41,565 nucleotides of DNA from CAZBGQ01 sp964491515 (GTDB taxonomy: Bacteria; Patescibacteriota; Gracilibacteria; UBA1369; UBA12473). The notes under the pieces were generated by a model. It saw nothing but the letters and a program-made list of their open reading frames with translations, was not told the DNA's origin and did no database searches. The position numbers and the translations under genes were made by a program. This document shows positions 23,918 to 31,643 of the stretch, piece after piece; positions within the stretch are counted from its first letter, which is position 1; the number at the start of each line of letters is the position of its first letter. The stretch spans positions 1 through 41,565 of the forward strand of contig CAZBGQ010000012.1 of the NCBI GenBank assembly GCA_964491515.1, given 5' to 3'.

Positions 23918-24748
23918 TTATCCAACTGTCCAGGAAAGGATCGTAAGTAGGAGTCCTAGAGCCCATGCCCAGTTTTTAATCAGGTTGTGTGGTTTTAGTG
24001 TTAGTTCTGGTTTTTTGGAAAAAATAAGGCTGGTTAAGACTAGTAATCCAAATGGGGGGCCGAGATAGATGAGAGGAATTCCTTGATTCCATAGTAAGTT
24101 TAATCCAAAAAGTGTGCCTCCGTATCCGATTATCCTTACTCCATAAGCTCTTGCTGGGGTGTAGAATTTTAGAACTTTTTTGTGTTGTGTGGCTTTTTCT
24201 CCTAAAAGTTTGATGTCGCTTCGTCGTTTGTGGGTCAAGAAAATAAAGAGGGTACTGATGATTAAGATGAAGTAAGGTCGAGCAGCAACATTTGGCCAAG
24301 CAGGTATGCCGGCGAGCATTCGTAATGAAAAATTTTCTGCGATCATTGCAATGTCTAGTATGGGAATATGTTTTAATCCAAATGAATAGGCATTGGTCAG
24401 GATAAAGTAGGTTGCCACGATTTGGCTGTAAAAAGTGCCCAATTGCCAACCTATTACGATCACGGTTAGGGCAAGTAGGGTTGAGACAATGATTGCTTTT
24501 TTCCCTGAAATTTTACCTGAGGCTAGGGGGCGATCTTTTTTGGTGGGGTGTATCCGGTCTTCTTCCCGATCTACCCAATCATTGATGATGTAGGTTAAGG
24601 AAGAAACGGCGCAAAAGCCAAAAAATGCTAGTATCCAGAGACTCCATGGATAAATGGATTTATTGTCCATGAATAGCCATGGTAAAAAAATCACTAGGTT
24701 CTTATACCATTGTCCCACTCGAACTAATCGTGTGTAGTGCTTGATCAT
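23918..24748 (-). CDS. UbiA-family polyprenyl-phosphate phosphoribosyltransferase-like
   Basis: This 276-aa membrane prenyltransferase has about 8-9 hydrophobic segments. The first Asp-rich motif is NDWVDREEDRIHPTKKDRPLASG (from N56), and the start RLVRVGQWYKNLVIFLPWLF matches the decaprenyl-phosphate phosphoribosyltransferase branch (DPPR synthase, as in mycobacterial arabinan synthesis), not ubiquinone or heme enzymes. That branch joins phosphoribosyl pyrophosphate to polyprenyl phosphate at the membrane. Specificity is inferred from the motif context. It overlaps the upstream lipid kinase by 4 bp (ATGA), so it is translationally coupled as the last gene of a three-gene operon. Confidence 0.8.
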   Translation of the reverse strand: MIKHYTRLVRVGQWYKNLVIFLPWLFMDNKSIYPWSLWILAFFGFCAVSSLTYIINDWVDREEDRIHPTKKDRPLASGKISGKKAIIVSTLLALTVIVIGWQLGTFYSQIVATYFILTNAYSFGLKHIPILDIAMIAENFSLRMLAGIPAWPNVAARPYFILIISTLFIFLTHKRRSDIKLLGEKATQHKKVLKFYTPARAYGVRIIGYGGTLFGLNLLWNQGIPLIYLGPPFGLLVLTSLIFSKKPELTLKPHNLIKNWAWALGLLLTILSWTVG

Positions 24749-25590
24749 GGGCGGACTAAGTTAAGAGCTTTTGGTTTGATTTCAATTCTCAGGGTTTTTC
24801 CTTTTAGAATGTCTCCGTCTACATCGAATTCGGTGTCTTTTTTAGGTTTGATCACAATGTTTTTTCCTGTGAAGGTTTGGAATTTTGGTGCGTGCCGGAG
24901 TAAGTCCCATAATGAGCGTGGGTTAAACACCACTACATTGAGTTTCCCATCGTCTGGTTGGATGGATGTTCCTAATTCGATTTGAGGGAATGGGAATGCA
25001 TTGAAAACAAGAATGGATTTGGCGAGTACATGGTGGCGTTTTCCATCTATGGTGAGGCGGTAAGGTTGTGCGTGATAGATGAAAAATGTTTTTAGAAAGG
25101 TGAGGGCGTATGCGGCGATGCCTAGCTGTCGTTTGAGGTGGCGAGTGGTGTGTTTCATGACATGAACGTCGTAGCCTTGGCCAACAGCAATGAGTCCATG
25201 GTGCCGTCCGTTGATTTTCATGATGTCGAGTGGTTTGCTGGGTTTTGTCAGGCCAAATTGGACCGCTTTTCTCACTTGTAGTAATGGAATCTTTAGGGTG
25301 GTTGCTAGTAAATTTCCTGAGCCTTGGGGCACGATCACGAGTGGTGTTTTTATTTTATTTTTTATTAAAAGTGAGGCCACTTCAGTCACGGTGCCATCTC
25401 CTCCAACCACGATGATGCGATCAAATTCACCTTTCTTAAATGCGGCTAGTGGTTGTCGTTTTACAGGTTTGGTTTCGAACCATTCCCAGGAAAATCCTTG
25501 TTTGGTGAGTTCATCTTGAATGATGCGCGTGACGTTTTTCCAAGATTTTGCGCCTGCCATGGGATTGAAAATGACTAACGCGTGTTTCAT
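24745..25590 (-). CDS. diacylglycerol kinase-family lipid kinase
   Basis: This 281-aa protein has the DagK catalytic domain: IFNPMAGAKSW at the N-terminus, GGDGTVTEVA (63-72) for ATP binding, and VPQGSGNLLATTL, the NTPLGT-like segment. The C-terminal half is the beta-sandwich of the YegS/BmrU/DgkB group (FNAFPFPQIELGTSIQPDDGKLNVVVF; DVDGD). Such enzymes phosphorylate lipids such as diacylglycerol or related polyprenyl or sphingoid substrates at the membrane surface. Length is normal. It overlaps both neighbours by 4 bp, implying tight co-expression with the UbiA-type transferase. The actual lipid substrate is unknown. Confidence 0.85.
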   Translation of the reverse strand: MKHALVIFNPMAGAKSWKNVTRIIQDELTKQGFSWEWFETKPVKRQPLAAFKKGEFDRIIVVGGDGTVTEVASLLIKNKIKTPLVIVPQGSGNLLATTLKIPLLQVRKAVQFGLTKPSKPLDIMKINGRHHGLIAVGQGYDVHVMKHTTRHLKRQLGIAAYALTFLKTFFIYHAQPYRLTIDGKRHHVLAKSILVFNAFPFPQIELGTSIQPDDGKLNVVVFNPRSLWDLLRHAPKFQTFTGKNIVIKPKKDTEFDVDGDILKGKTLRIEIKPKALNLVRP

Positions 25591-26384
25591 ATTTTAATGA
25601 CCGTTTTTTTAGGTTCGGGTCGAAATTTTAAACCAAAATTGAACAGATTGGCGACGCCAATGGTCAGTAACCCGCCAAAGGGGATGGCGAAATGTAGGAA
25701 TAGGTTGTAGGCAATGGCTGCGACGGCGGCGTAAGATATTTGGTCCATGCGTTTGATGGGGGAGGTTTTGGGTTCAATCAACATGATGGCAACCAGAAAG
25801 TAGAGAGTGGCGTCGGTGAAGGAGAATAAGAGTAGATCGTTTTCTCCGCGAATCCATAAGATGAGGGCATGTAGGATTAAAAACGTTCCTACGACGAAAT
25901 ATTTTTTCCAGGCTTTGAGTTCGGTTAGAATCCAGATGGCCATAAGGGCTAAAGATAGATATCCCTGATAGTTGGCTCCCCACCATGAGACGAGGGGAGG
26001 ATCGAAACTAGGAATCATGGTTCCTAGTCCTACTAGAATTAATAAACTGCCCACTGCTGGGTTGAGGAGCGGTCCTCCTTTGATTTTAATGAAAAATTTT
26101 GCGGTGATTGCTAGAAATGTGGCAATCAATGGGTAAAGTAGGTCGATGTTTTCAGCTCCATAATGAAGCAGCAAGAATAGAATAAATGCGGTGATGAGTG
26201 TGTCGGGGAGGCTTTTCTTCTTCTTGAAAAGTTTTGAATAAACAAAAAATAGTACAAGTGCAAATCCTACGGTGGCGGCTAAATGTAGTGCCACAGGTAA
26301 TGTTGGAGTGAAGGCGATGGCGCCTGCGCTGTACACGCCTAAAAAGAGTGCGGCTTTATGAAGGAGGGTGAGTTTGAATTTCAT
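25587..26384 (-). CDS. RnfD/NqrB-like membrane protein
   Basis: This 265-aa protein has about 9-10 transmembrane segments. It resembles the RnfD/NqrB fold: KGGPLLNPAVGSLLILVGLGTM (like the conserved FNPAA segment) and FSFTDATLYFLVAIMLIEPKTSPIKRMDQ, the conserved acid-Pro-Lys-Thr-Ser-Pro turn. RnfD/NqrB are flavin-carrying subunits of ion-pumping electron-transport complexes. The FMN-linking Thr motif (S-[TG]-AT) is not clearly present and no other Rnf/Nqr subunits are nearby, so it may be a stand-alone relative with another role. It is first in the overlapping operon with the lipid kinase and prenyltransferase; a TTCTCA-17-TACAAT promoter lies at 26415-26443. Confidence 0.55.
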   Translation of the reverse strand: MKFKLTLLHKAALFLGVYSAGAIAFTPTLPVALHLAATVGFALVLFFVYSKLFKKKKSLPDTLITAFILFLLLHYGAENIDLLYPLIATFLAITAKFFIKIKGGPLLNPAVGSLLILVGLGTMIPSFDPPLVSWWGANYQGYLSLALMAIWILTELKAWKKYFVVGTFLILHALILWIRGENDLLLFSFTDATLYFLVAIMLIEPKTSPIKRMDQISYAAVAAIAYNLFLHFAIPFGGLLTIGVANLFNFGLKFRPEPKKTVIKI

Positions 26385-26414
26385 GAGAGGGGTTGGGCTA
26401 AGGTATTTAAGATC

Positions 26415-26443
26415 ATTGTACCTTAACCTCTCTTAAATGAGAA
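26415..26443 (-). promoter_or_regulatory. promoter of the membrane/lipid operon
   Basis: On the minus strand TTCTCA (26443-26438), 17 nt, TACAAT (26420-26415). An inverted repeat TAAGGTA/TACCTTA (26399-26405 and 26419-26425) straddles the likely transcription start and could be an operator. Confidence 0.45.
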
Positions 26444-26467
26444 AATCTCTTGTTTATCGTTTAGTGG

Positions 26468-27334
26468 TTATTGAACGCGGGTCATGGCGATTTGCCAGAT
26501 TTGATTTTCTAAAATTATGGTGTCGAAATTGCTGTCTAGATAGTATGGGTAGTACATACTGAAGGGGCCGTCGTACAGGTTGTTTTCTCCTATCGGTGAG
26601 GAACGCCAGCCACTGCTTTCAATTTTATTGGCGCCGTTATTGTTGTAGTTGTAACCGCATCGTGAGGTGAGATTAGCTTTTCCGTTTTGAACAAAATCGA
26701 TTTTAAGTTCGCCAACGACATCGCCGGATGGAGTAGTGTAAGGGACGTTGTAGAACTTCCATTTGCCTTGAGTGATTCCGTCGTGATCGCAAGTAAGTTG
26801 AGAAAAATCAACCGCTTGGAAATTTTTGAATTGCTCTCCGTAGGATCCTTCAGCGTCCTCGAGAGATTGAGATGAAGAGTCAGCGGCTTCACTAAACCAG
26901 TGACGATAAAAGCTAGGTTCTATGTATTCGGTGGAATAGTCTTCAAGATAATTTCCGGACATCACAGGTTGGCCAGGGAGGTATTCATCTCCTGGTTCGA
27001 TGATTACAGTTTTTCCTTTCATGGTCATGTGTCGTCCATTTGAATTATTGATTTTTTGCATGACAACATCCACCGTCCATTTTCCGAATAGTGACATCAT
27101 TCCGGGATTGGCTCCAGGGTTATATGGAAGATCACTCATGATGCTTCCATTGTTTGAATCAGGGGCAATGTATACGGTGGGTTCATCCATTTCTTCCTCT
27201 TCCTCGTGAGAATCTTCTTGATTTAGGATTTGGTCGTTGAGTGCGGCTATTTGGTTCATGAAATCTAAGCCGGAGCACCCAGTTCCAATGAGCATGAGTG
27301 AAAGAATGAGGACGAATAGTGTGAATTGTTTCAT
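26468..27334 (-). CDS. putative secreted lipoprotein
   Basis: The 288-aa product starts at ATG 27334 (MKQFTLFVLILSLMLIGTGCSG): a hydrophobic signal peptide ends at a Cys that could be lipidated (IGTGC; the -3 residue is Gly and not Leu, so the lipobox is imperfect). An acidic linker (SHEEEEEMDEPT) leads to an extracellular domain rich in Tyr, Asn, Ser and Trp (MMSLFGKWTVDVVMQKINNSNGRHMTMKGKTVIIEPGDEY; GKWKFYNVPYTTPSGDVVGELKIDF), probably a beta-sandwich or lipocalin-like fold, with two further Cys. The domain is not recognised. The frame opens 9 bases earlier at a TTG, which is unlikely as the start. Confidence 0.65.
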   Translation of the reverse strand: MKQFTLFVLILSLMLIGTGCSGLDFMNQIAALNDQILNQEDSHEEEEEMDEPTVYIAPDSNNGSIMSDLPYNPGANPGMMSLFGKWTVDVVMQKINNSNGRHMTMKGKTVIIEPGDEYLPGQPVMSGNYLEDYSTEYIEPSFYRHWFSEAADSSSQSLEDAEGSYGEQFKNFQAVDFSQLTCDHDGITQGKWKFYNVPYTTPSGDVVGELKIDFVQNGKANLTSRCGYNYNNNGANKIESSGWRSSPIGENNLYDGPFSMYYPYYLDSNFDTIILENQIWQIAMTRVQ

Positions 27335-27383
27335 CAGAATCAATTAAAGAGTTGATGGTTACAAAGGGAGAGGAAGTTGTTTC

Positions 27384-27620
27384 TTACATGTAATGTTGTC
27401 CTACGTATTCGATGATGTCGTCGGATTCATACATGGTGACATCACGATCGGTGTCTTGAAGGAAAGGGACTTGATGTTGTCCTCCAAGTGCTAGGAGTTT
27501 TTCGCGATTTTTTGATCCACGTGGTGCGAGGATTGAATTGTATTCAATGTTGTTTGATTTGAGAAAAGAGAGGACTTTGTTGCAGTAGGGGCAACCGTCA
27601 CTGACGTATAGATTTAGCAT
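27384..27620 (-). CDS. glutaredoxin
   Basis: This 78-aa protein is complete for the short glutaredoxin/NrdH-like class. The redox motif CPYC (C10/C13) follows the first strand, the cis-Pro motif is QVPFLQ (about residues 49-54), and the glutathione/C-terminal segment YESDDIIEYVGQHY matches the GST-N/glutaredoxin consensus. It reduces disulfides in the cytosol and may be an electron donor to a reductase. Whether it serves NrdJ is unproven. It sits upstream of the lipoprotein gene on the same strand, 49 bp away. The ATG has no SD. Confidence 0.85.
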   Translation of the reverse strand: MLNLYVSDGCPYCNKVLSFLKSNNIEYNSILAPRGSKNREKLLALGGQHQVPFLQDTDRDVTMYESDDIIEYVGQHYM

Positions 27621-27698
27621 AGGATCTGGTTAAAGTGTGGTGATTATAACTTAGGTTTACTCAAGTCGGAAATTCCTCTTGGGGGAGGTGTTGATTTT

Positions 27699-27865
27699 AG
27701 GACCCTCTGAAAAAACACACCGATGACTGCAATTTCCATCATTTGGCTACAAATAATTCATGCCTCCTCAGCGCATCGTAACCTTATACGCTTTTGTCGG
27801 CTTTCATCATTTTCGCTCAAATGGTTGAAAATTTCGTAACAACGCCGTATTTTTTAGAGGGTCCT
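27699..27865. mobile_element. 167-bp inverted-repeat element (MITE-like)
   Basis: The ends AGGACCCTCTGAAAAAA (27699-27715) and TTTTTTAGAGGGTCCT (27850-27865) are inverted copies, identical over ten bases (AGGACCCTCT) and then differing by one G/A followed by an A run. The core is AT-rich and non-coding. No target duplication was seen. The arms could instead pair in RNA as a long closing stem. It fills the gap between the divergent glutaredoxin and kinase genes. Confidence 0.45.
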
Positions 27866-27929
27866 GTAAGGAAACAAATGGGTACGGTTGTGGAGGTCTT
27901 GGCTGCTTAAAATTTATTAATTTATTGTT

Positions 27930-28499
27930 ATGACTAAAATCATTATTGGTTTAACTGGTCCAATGGGAGCAGGTAAAGGCGAAGTGACTCGTGTGTTGCA
28001 GGCGAAGGGTTTTGAGTATATTTCTTTGTCTTCTATGGTGCGTGAAGAAGCACGACGACGAGGAGTAGAAGAAGAACGAGAACAGTTGATGGAGGTGGGG
28101 AATTCAATGAGAGAGGAGCATGGTACGGGAGTGTTGGCGAAAAAAGGGCTGGAGAAGATACAGAATTCAGATTGTAATTTATGGGTAGTGGATGGTATTC
28201 GTAATCCAGCCGAGATTGTGGAACTTAAGGCGAGTGGATTGGCGGCTATTGTGGGTGTGAATGCGCCGCGGGAACTGATTGTCTCTCGTATTTTGAAGCG
28301 TGCTCGTCCTGGAGATGCGACGGATGAGGCATCTATTATTGCTAAATTGGATCGTGAATGGGGTGTTGGTGAACCTGATGATGGTCAGCAAATGGAGCGT
28401 TGTATGGAGAAGGTGGATATTCTTATCCAAAATGATGGGACATTGGCGGAGCTGGATCAAAAAATCATTTCGTACTATCATTCAGTTGTCTTAAAATAA
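27930..28499 (+). CDS. P-loop (deoxy)nucleoside monophosphate kinase-like protein
   Basis: This 189-aa protein has a Walker A loop GPMGAGKGE (10-18), a following LSSMVREEARRRG helix, a VVDGIRNPAEIVEL strand typical of the dephospho-CoA kinase/NMP-kinase group, and an Arg-rich lid (ILKRARPGDA). Similar kinases stand beside, or are fused to, dCMP deaminase in many genomes, and here the dCMP deaminase gene follows after 6 bp. The likely role is phosphorylating a deoxynucleoside monophosphate in dNTP supply; a dephospho-CoA-kinase-like or other small-molecule kinase is the alternative. Confidence 0.75.
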   Translation: MTKIIIGLTGPMGAGKGEVTRVLQAKGFEYISLSSMVREEARRRGVEEEREQLMEVGNSMREEHGTGVLAKKGLEKIQNSDCNLWVVDGIRNPAEIVELKASGLAAIVGVNAPRELIVSRILKRARPGDATDEASIIAKLDREWGVGEPDDGQQMERCMEKVDILIQNDGTLAELDQKIISYYHSVVLK

Positions 28500-28505
28500 A
28501 CGTTT

Positions 28506-29087
28506 ATGGCTTTCGATCGACCTACAAAAGATGAGTACTATCTTGATCTTGCAAAAAGCGTGTGTCGTCGTTCTACGTGTACGAAAGTTGAGATTGGAGC
28601 GGTCATTATTCGTGAAGATCAAGTGGTGGCGACCGGGTATTGTGGCGCGCCTCGTGGGACTAAAAGTTCACAGGAGCATGGATTTTGTTTGCGCAAACAG
28701 TTGGGGATTCCTTCTGGGCATCGTTATGAAATTTGTCGGTCGGTGCATGCGGAGCAAAATTGTATTATTAATGCGGCTCGTTCAGGGACTGGTTTGTTGG
28801 GAGGGGATATGTATATTTATGGGAAAATTCAGGGACTTGAAGCGGTGGAGGTTTTGGATGCGTTCCCCTGTTTTATTTGCAAAAAAATGCTCATTAATTG
28901 TGGATTGAAGCGAGTGATTTGTTCGTTGAAGGATGGAGGTTATAAGATTTTCGAGGTTGATCAGTGGGTTGAGGACTGGCGTAAAGGAGATATTATTGAT
29001 GATTCGTATCAGTATGGGGAGAGCACACAGAGTGACCTTAAGGAGCCTGAAGTGCCTAAGCCGAATGTTAAGTTCGAGGGGCAATAG
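28506..29087 (+). CDS. dCMP deaminase-family zinc deaminase
   Basis: This 193-aa protein has the CDA-fold zinc site HAE (H81-E83) and PCxxC as PCFIC (C122/C125), with the conserved opening YYLDLAKSVCRRSTCTKVEIGAVI. dCMP deaminases convert dCMP to dUMP, the precursor of dTMP. An extra Cys-containing insertion before HAE (GFCLRKQLGIPSGHRYEICRSV) is typical of the long ComEB/dCMP form that can bind a second zinc. The C-terminal 25 residues are acidic/Pro-rich and probably disordered. It lies 6 bp after the kinase gene and 58 bp before asnS. Confidence 0.9.
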   Translation: MAFDRPTKDEYYLDLAKSVCRRSTCTKVEIGAVIIREDQVVATGYCGAPRGTKSSQEHGFCLRKQLGIPSGHRYEICRSVHAEQNCIINAARSGTGLLGGDMYIYGKIQGLEAVEVLDAFPCFICKKMLINCGLKRVICSLKDGGYKIFEVDQWVEDWRKGDIIDDSYQYGESTQSDLKEPEVPKPNVKFEGQ

Positions 29088-29145
29088 TAGATTGTAGGGC
29101 GCTAGAAATCTTGATATGCTGGGGCTGATTTTTTAACGCTTTTTT

Positions 29146-30441
29146 ATGAATGTTTTAATTGCTAATTTGTCTGAACATGTGGGAGAACAGGTTACTGTTA
29201 GGGGCTGGATGTATAATAAACGAGGAAGTGGGAAGATCTATTTTTTACAGCTCAGAGATGGGAGTGGAATGTGTCAGGGAGTGGTGTCTTCCGGGGATGT
29301 TTCGGATGATGTGATGGAACGAGCGGGACAACTTCAAATGGAATCGTCGTGCAAAATAACGGGGGAAGTGGTTCAGCATCCTAAGAAAGAGGATGTGTTT
29401 GAATTGCATGTTTCGGAGGTTGAAATCGTTCAGATTCCACCGGATGATTATCCCATTTCAAAAAAAGAGCATGGTCCAGATTTTTTGTTGGATCAACGTC
29501 ATTTGTGGCTTCGTTCTAAAAAACAATGGGCTATTCAACGGGTGAGGGATGTGATCATTATGGCGATTTATGATTTTTATCATGAGAGAGAATTTATCAA
29601 AATCGATACGCCTATTTTTACGCCGAATGCGTGTGAAGGCTCGACTACGTTGTTTGAAGTGCCTTATTTTGAAGATGATACGGTCTTTTTGTCTCAATCT
29701 GGTCAGTTGTATCTTGAAGCGGCAATCATGTCTGTGGGGCGAGCGTTTGATTTCGGTCCGACATTTCGTGCGGAAAAGAGTAAAACACGGCGTCATTTGA
29801 CGGAGTTTTGGATGATGGATGCGGAGGCGGCTTATATGGAACATGAAGAGAGCATGGAGTTGCAAGAAGATATGGTGGTGTTCATCGTGGCGCGTTGCTT
29901 GGAACAATGTGGGAAAGAGCTAGAAGTTTTGGAACGAGATATCGAACCTCTTAAAAAAATCAAAACACCTTTTACTCGGTTGACTTATTCTGAGGCGATT
30001 GAGGTTCTTAAAGAAAAAGGATCTGACATTAAATTTGGTGAGGATTTAGGGAATGATGATGAGGGACTGTTGACTGAGGGCAGTGATGTTCCGGTGTTCA
30101 TTCATAAGTGGCCTCGTGCGATTAAGCCATTTTATATGAAAACGGATCCTGAAAACCCGGATTTGGTTCTCAATAATGATTTAATCGGGACGGAAGGATC
30201 TGGAGAACTTATTGGTGGTTCTCAGCGTGAAGATGATTATGAAACGATTAAGGCCGCGATTGAGGAGGAAGGTTTAAGTGGCCCTGAATATCAGTGGTAC
30301 TTGGATTTGCGTAAATATGGATCTGTTCCGCACAGTGGCTTTGGGCTTGGCCTCGAACGCATGGTTCGGTTTGTGTGCGGCGTTCAGCATATTCGTGAAA
30401 CCATTCCGTTCCCACGAATGACTACGAGGATGAGGCCGTAG
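29146..30441 (+). CDS. asnS: asparaginyl-tRNA synthetase
   Basis: This 431-aa class II synthetase charges tRNA-Asn with asparagine. The N-terminal OB-fold anticodon domain (VRGWMYNKRGSGKIYFLQLRDGSG, residues 18-41) is followed by motif 1 (near FYHEREFIKIDTPIFTPNACEGSTTLFEV), motif 2 (FGPTFRAEKSKTRRHLTEFWMMDAEAA) and motif 3 (GFGLGLERMVRFVCG). ACEGSTTLFEV and TRRHLTEFWMMDAE match AsnRS, not AspRS. Length is normal for bacterial AsnS. Its presence means direct Asn-tRNA synthesis. It is convergent with the next gene, with only 4 bp between stops. Confidence 0.92.
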   Translation: MNVLIANLSEHVGEQVTVRGWMYNKRGSGKIYFLQLRDGSGMCQGVVSSGDVSDDVMERAGQLQMESSCKITGEVVQHPKKEDVFELHVSEVEIVQIPPDDYPISKKEHGPDFLLDQRHLWLRSKKQWAIQRVRDVIIMAIYDFYHEREFIKIDTPIFTPNACEGSTTLFEVPYFEDDTVFLSQSGQLYLEAAIMSVGRAFDFGPTFRAEKSKTRRHLTEFWMMDAEAAYMEHEESMELQEDMVVFIVARCLEQCGKELEVLERDIEPLKKIKTPFTRLTYSEAIEVLKEKGSDIKFGEDLGNDDEGLLTEGSDVPVFIHKWPRAIKPFYMKTDPENPDLVLNNDLIGTEGSGELIGGSQREDDYETIKAAIEEEGLSGPEYQWYLDLRKYGSVPHSGFGLGLERMVRFVCGVQHIRETIPFPRMTTRMRP

Positions 30442-30445
30442 GTTT

Positions 30446-30814
30446 TTATTCTCCGTAGATTTGAGTGTAATCTTCGCGTTTGATGATGCCGCATTTTTTG
30501 CAGTTATAACGAATTTTGTAGGTTACTTCAATCGATTTTTTATGGGGAATGGCTTTAGAGGTTCGAGTGATGATGTTGTTACATCCTTTATTGGGGCAGG
30601 TCATTAGAATTCCGTGTTTGGCTAGTTTGTAGGTAATTATTAGAATGATAATGAATACGACTCCTCCTGGAATCTCGTTCCATGTGCTGGGAGAAAGGTT
30701 GAGTGCGTTGTTTGTTACTTTCCCTAGAAATAGGCCTAATGGTGCACCGATTAGTGTGGTAATGGCGAGGTGGAGTGCTTCGGCTTTTTTGAAAGTGAGT
30801 TTGAGGGGTTTCAT
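30446..30814 (-). CDS. small membrane protein with zinc ribbon
   Basis: This 122-aa protein has two hydrophobic helices (about 13-34 and 50-66) followed by a cytosolic Cys4 ribbon: CPNKGCNN (C73, C78) and CKKCG (C105, C108). It is not recognised beyond this layout. It overlaps the DUF1905 gene by 4 bp, which implies translational coupling, and a third membrane-protein gene lies just upstream on the same strand. Together the three look like an operon of small envelope proteins. The metal site could be structural or sensory. Confidence 0.65.
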   Translation of the reverse strand: MKPLKLTFKKAEALHLAITTLIGAPLGLFLGKVTNNALNLSPSTWNEIPGGVVFIIILIITYKLAKHGILMTCPNKGCNNIITRTSKAIPHKKSIEVTYKIRYNCKKCGIIKREDYTQIYGE

Positions 30815-31110
30815 ATTTTGAGAGAGAGAGTGGCTTCTACTGTGTCTTTTGCATTTAGTTTCTCTTTTTTCCTGACGTCTTTTTTTAGTGGGAGAACGTA
30901 GGTTCCTTTCTTTTCAGGGAAAATACTGGTTTTCCATGTGGTGTCGCCGATGGTTGCATTGACGCGAATGGAGCCGAATCCTTGTTTTGGTCCTTCATTA
31001 AATCCTTTGATGCGTTTAGATAATTCGAACGGAAGGTTTATGAAATGCCAGGAACCTTTTTCGCCGTTCCAAAGCCAAATTTTTGATTTAAAGGTAAATG
31101 TGGGATCCAT
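30811..31110 (-). CDS. DUF1905 domain protein
   Basis: This 99-aa protein is a single DUF1905 beta-barrel-like domain: the opening FTFKSKIWLWNGEKGSWHFINLPFELSKRIKGF, then GFGSIRVNATIGDTTWKTSIFPEKKGTYVLPLKKDVRKKEKL. That matches the family's W-x-F-x-x-x-P and a late basic KxxxRK segment. The family is often joined to YdeI (bacteriocin-protection) domains elsewhere, but here it stands alone; the molecular function is not known. It overlaps the next gene by 4 bp and begins 6 bp after the upstream membrane gene's stop. Confidence 0.75.
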   Translation of the reverse strand: MDPTFTFKSKIWLWNGEKGSWHFINLPFELSKRIKGFNEGPKQGFGSIRVNATIGDTTWKTSIFPEKKGTYVLPLKKDVRKKEKLNAKDTVEATLSLKI

Positions 31111-31116
31111 AGTTTT

Positions 31117-31605
31117 TTATGTTTTGCACCGTTGGCAGTCTTTGAGTAGTTGTTTGTCTAGCATTCCCAATCCTATGACAAAAAATAAAAGGCTTAGTAA
31201 TTTAAATAGGGTGTTGTAGGTTGTGAAAAAGCTTAAGCTGATGGCCATTCCAAACACGGAGATAACGGGAATGGTGCACAATGTGCAAAATACCGTTAGA
31301 GCTCCTAGGACGCCTCCCACGCTTAGACTTGAGCCGGTTAGGAGATTGGATCGACTAAAGTTATTTCTTCTGAATAATTCTAAGAATCCGAGTGCCATCA
31401 TCCCGGTGAATACACTTATGAGTGAGCTGAATAGAATATTTTGAATATTTAGACCTGCGCCAATGGTGCAGGTCTCATTTTCGTAGCCTGTAAGACGTGC
31501 CATGGTTAGGTAGAGACCATAAAAAATGGAAGCGGCTATTATTATGGTTATGAGCCATGATTGTGGTTTTTTGTAGAGCTCTAGGATCGTGGTGGGTTGA
31601 TTCAT
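31117..31605 (-). CDS. four-helix membrane protein with CxxC
   Basis: This 162-aa protein has four hydrophobic helices (about 18-36, 56-76, 95-118, 125-148). The third contains VFCTLCTIPVIS, a CxxC within or beside the membrane like those of quinone-linked or DsbD/MauE-type thiol proteins. A further Cys pair ends the protein (CQRCKT), and one lies near NETCTIGAG after helix 1. A redox or metal-transfer role is plausible, but no family is recognised. First of three same-strand genes, divergent from the methyltransferase with overlapping promoter regions. Confidence 0.6.
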   Translation of the reverse strand: MNQPTTILELYKKPQSWLITIIIAASIFYGLYLTMARLTGYENETCTIGAGLNIQNILFSSLISVFTGMMALGFLELFRRNNFSRSNLLTGSSLSVGGVLGALTVFCTLCTIPVISVFGMAISLSFFTTYNTLFKLLSLLFFVIGLGMLDKQLLKDCQRCKT

Positions 31606-31628
31606 GGATTTTAGGATTTATAAACATG

Positions 31629-31637
31629 TGGTATAAT
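31629..31637 (+). promoter_or_regulatory. extended -10 promoter of methyltransferase
   Basis: TGG followed by TATAAT (31632-31637). Exactly 6 nt separate the box from ATG 31644, placing the predicted +1 on the A of the start codon (leaderless). Confidence 0.6.
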
Positions 31638-31643
31638 AACATG

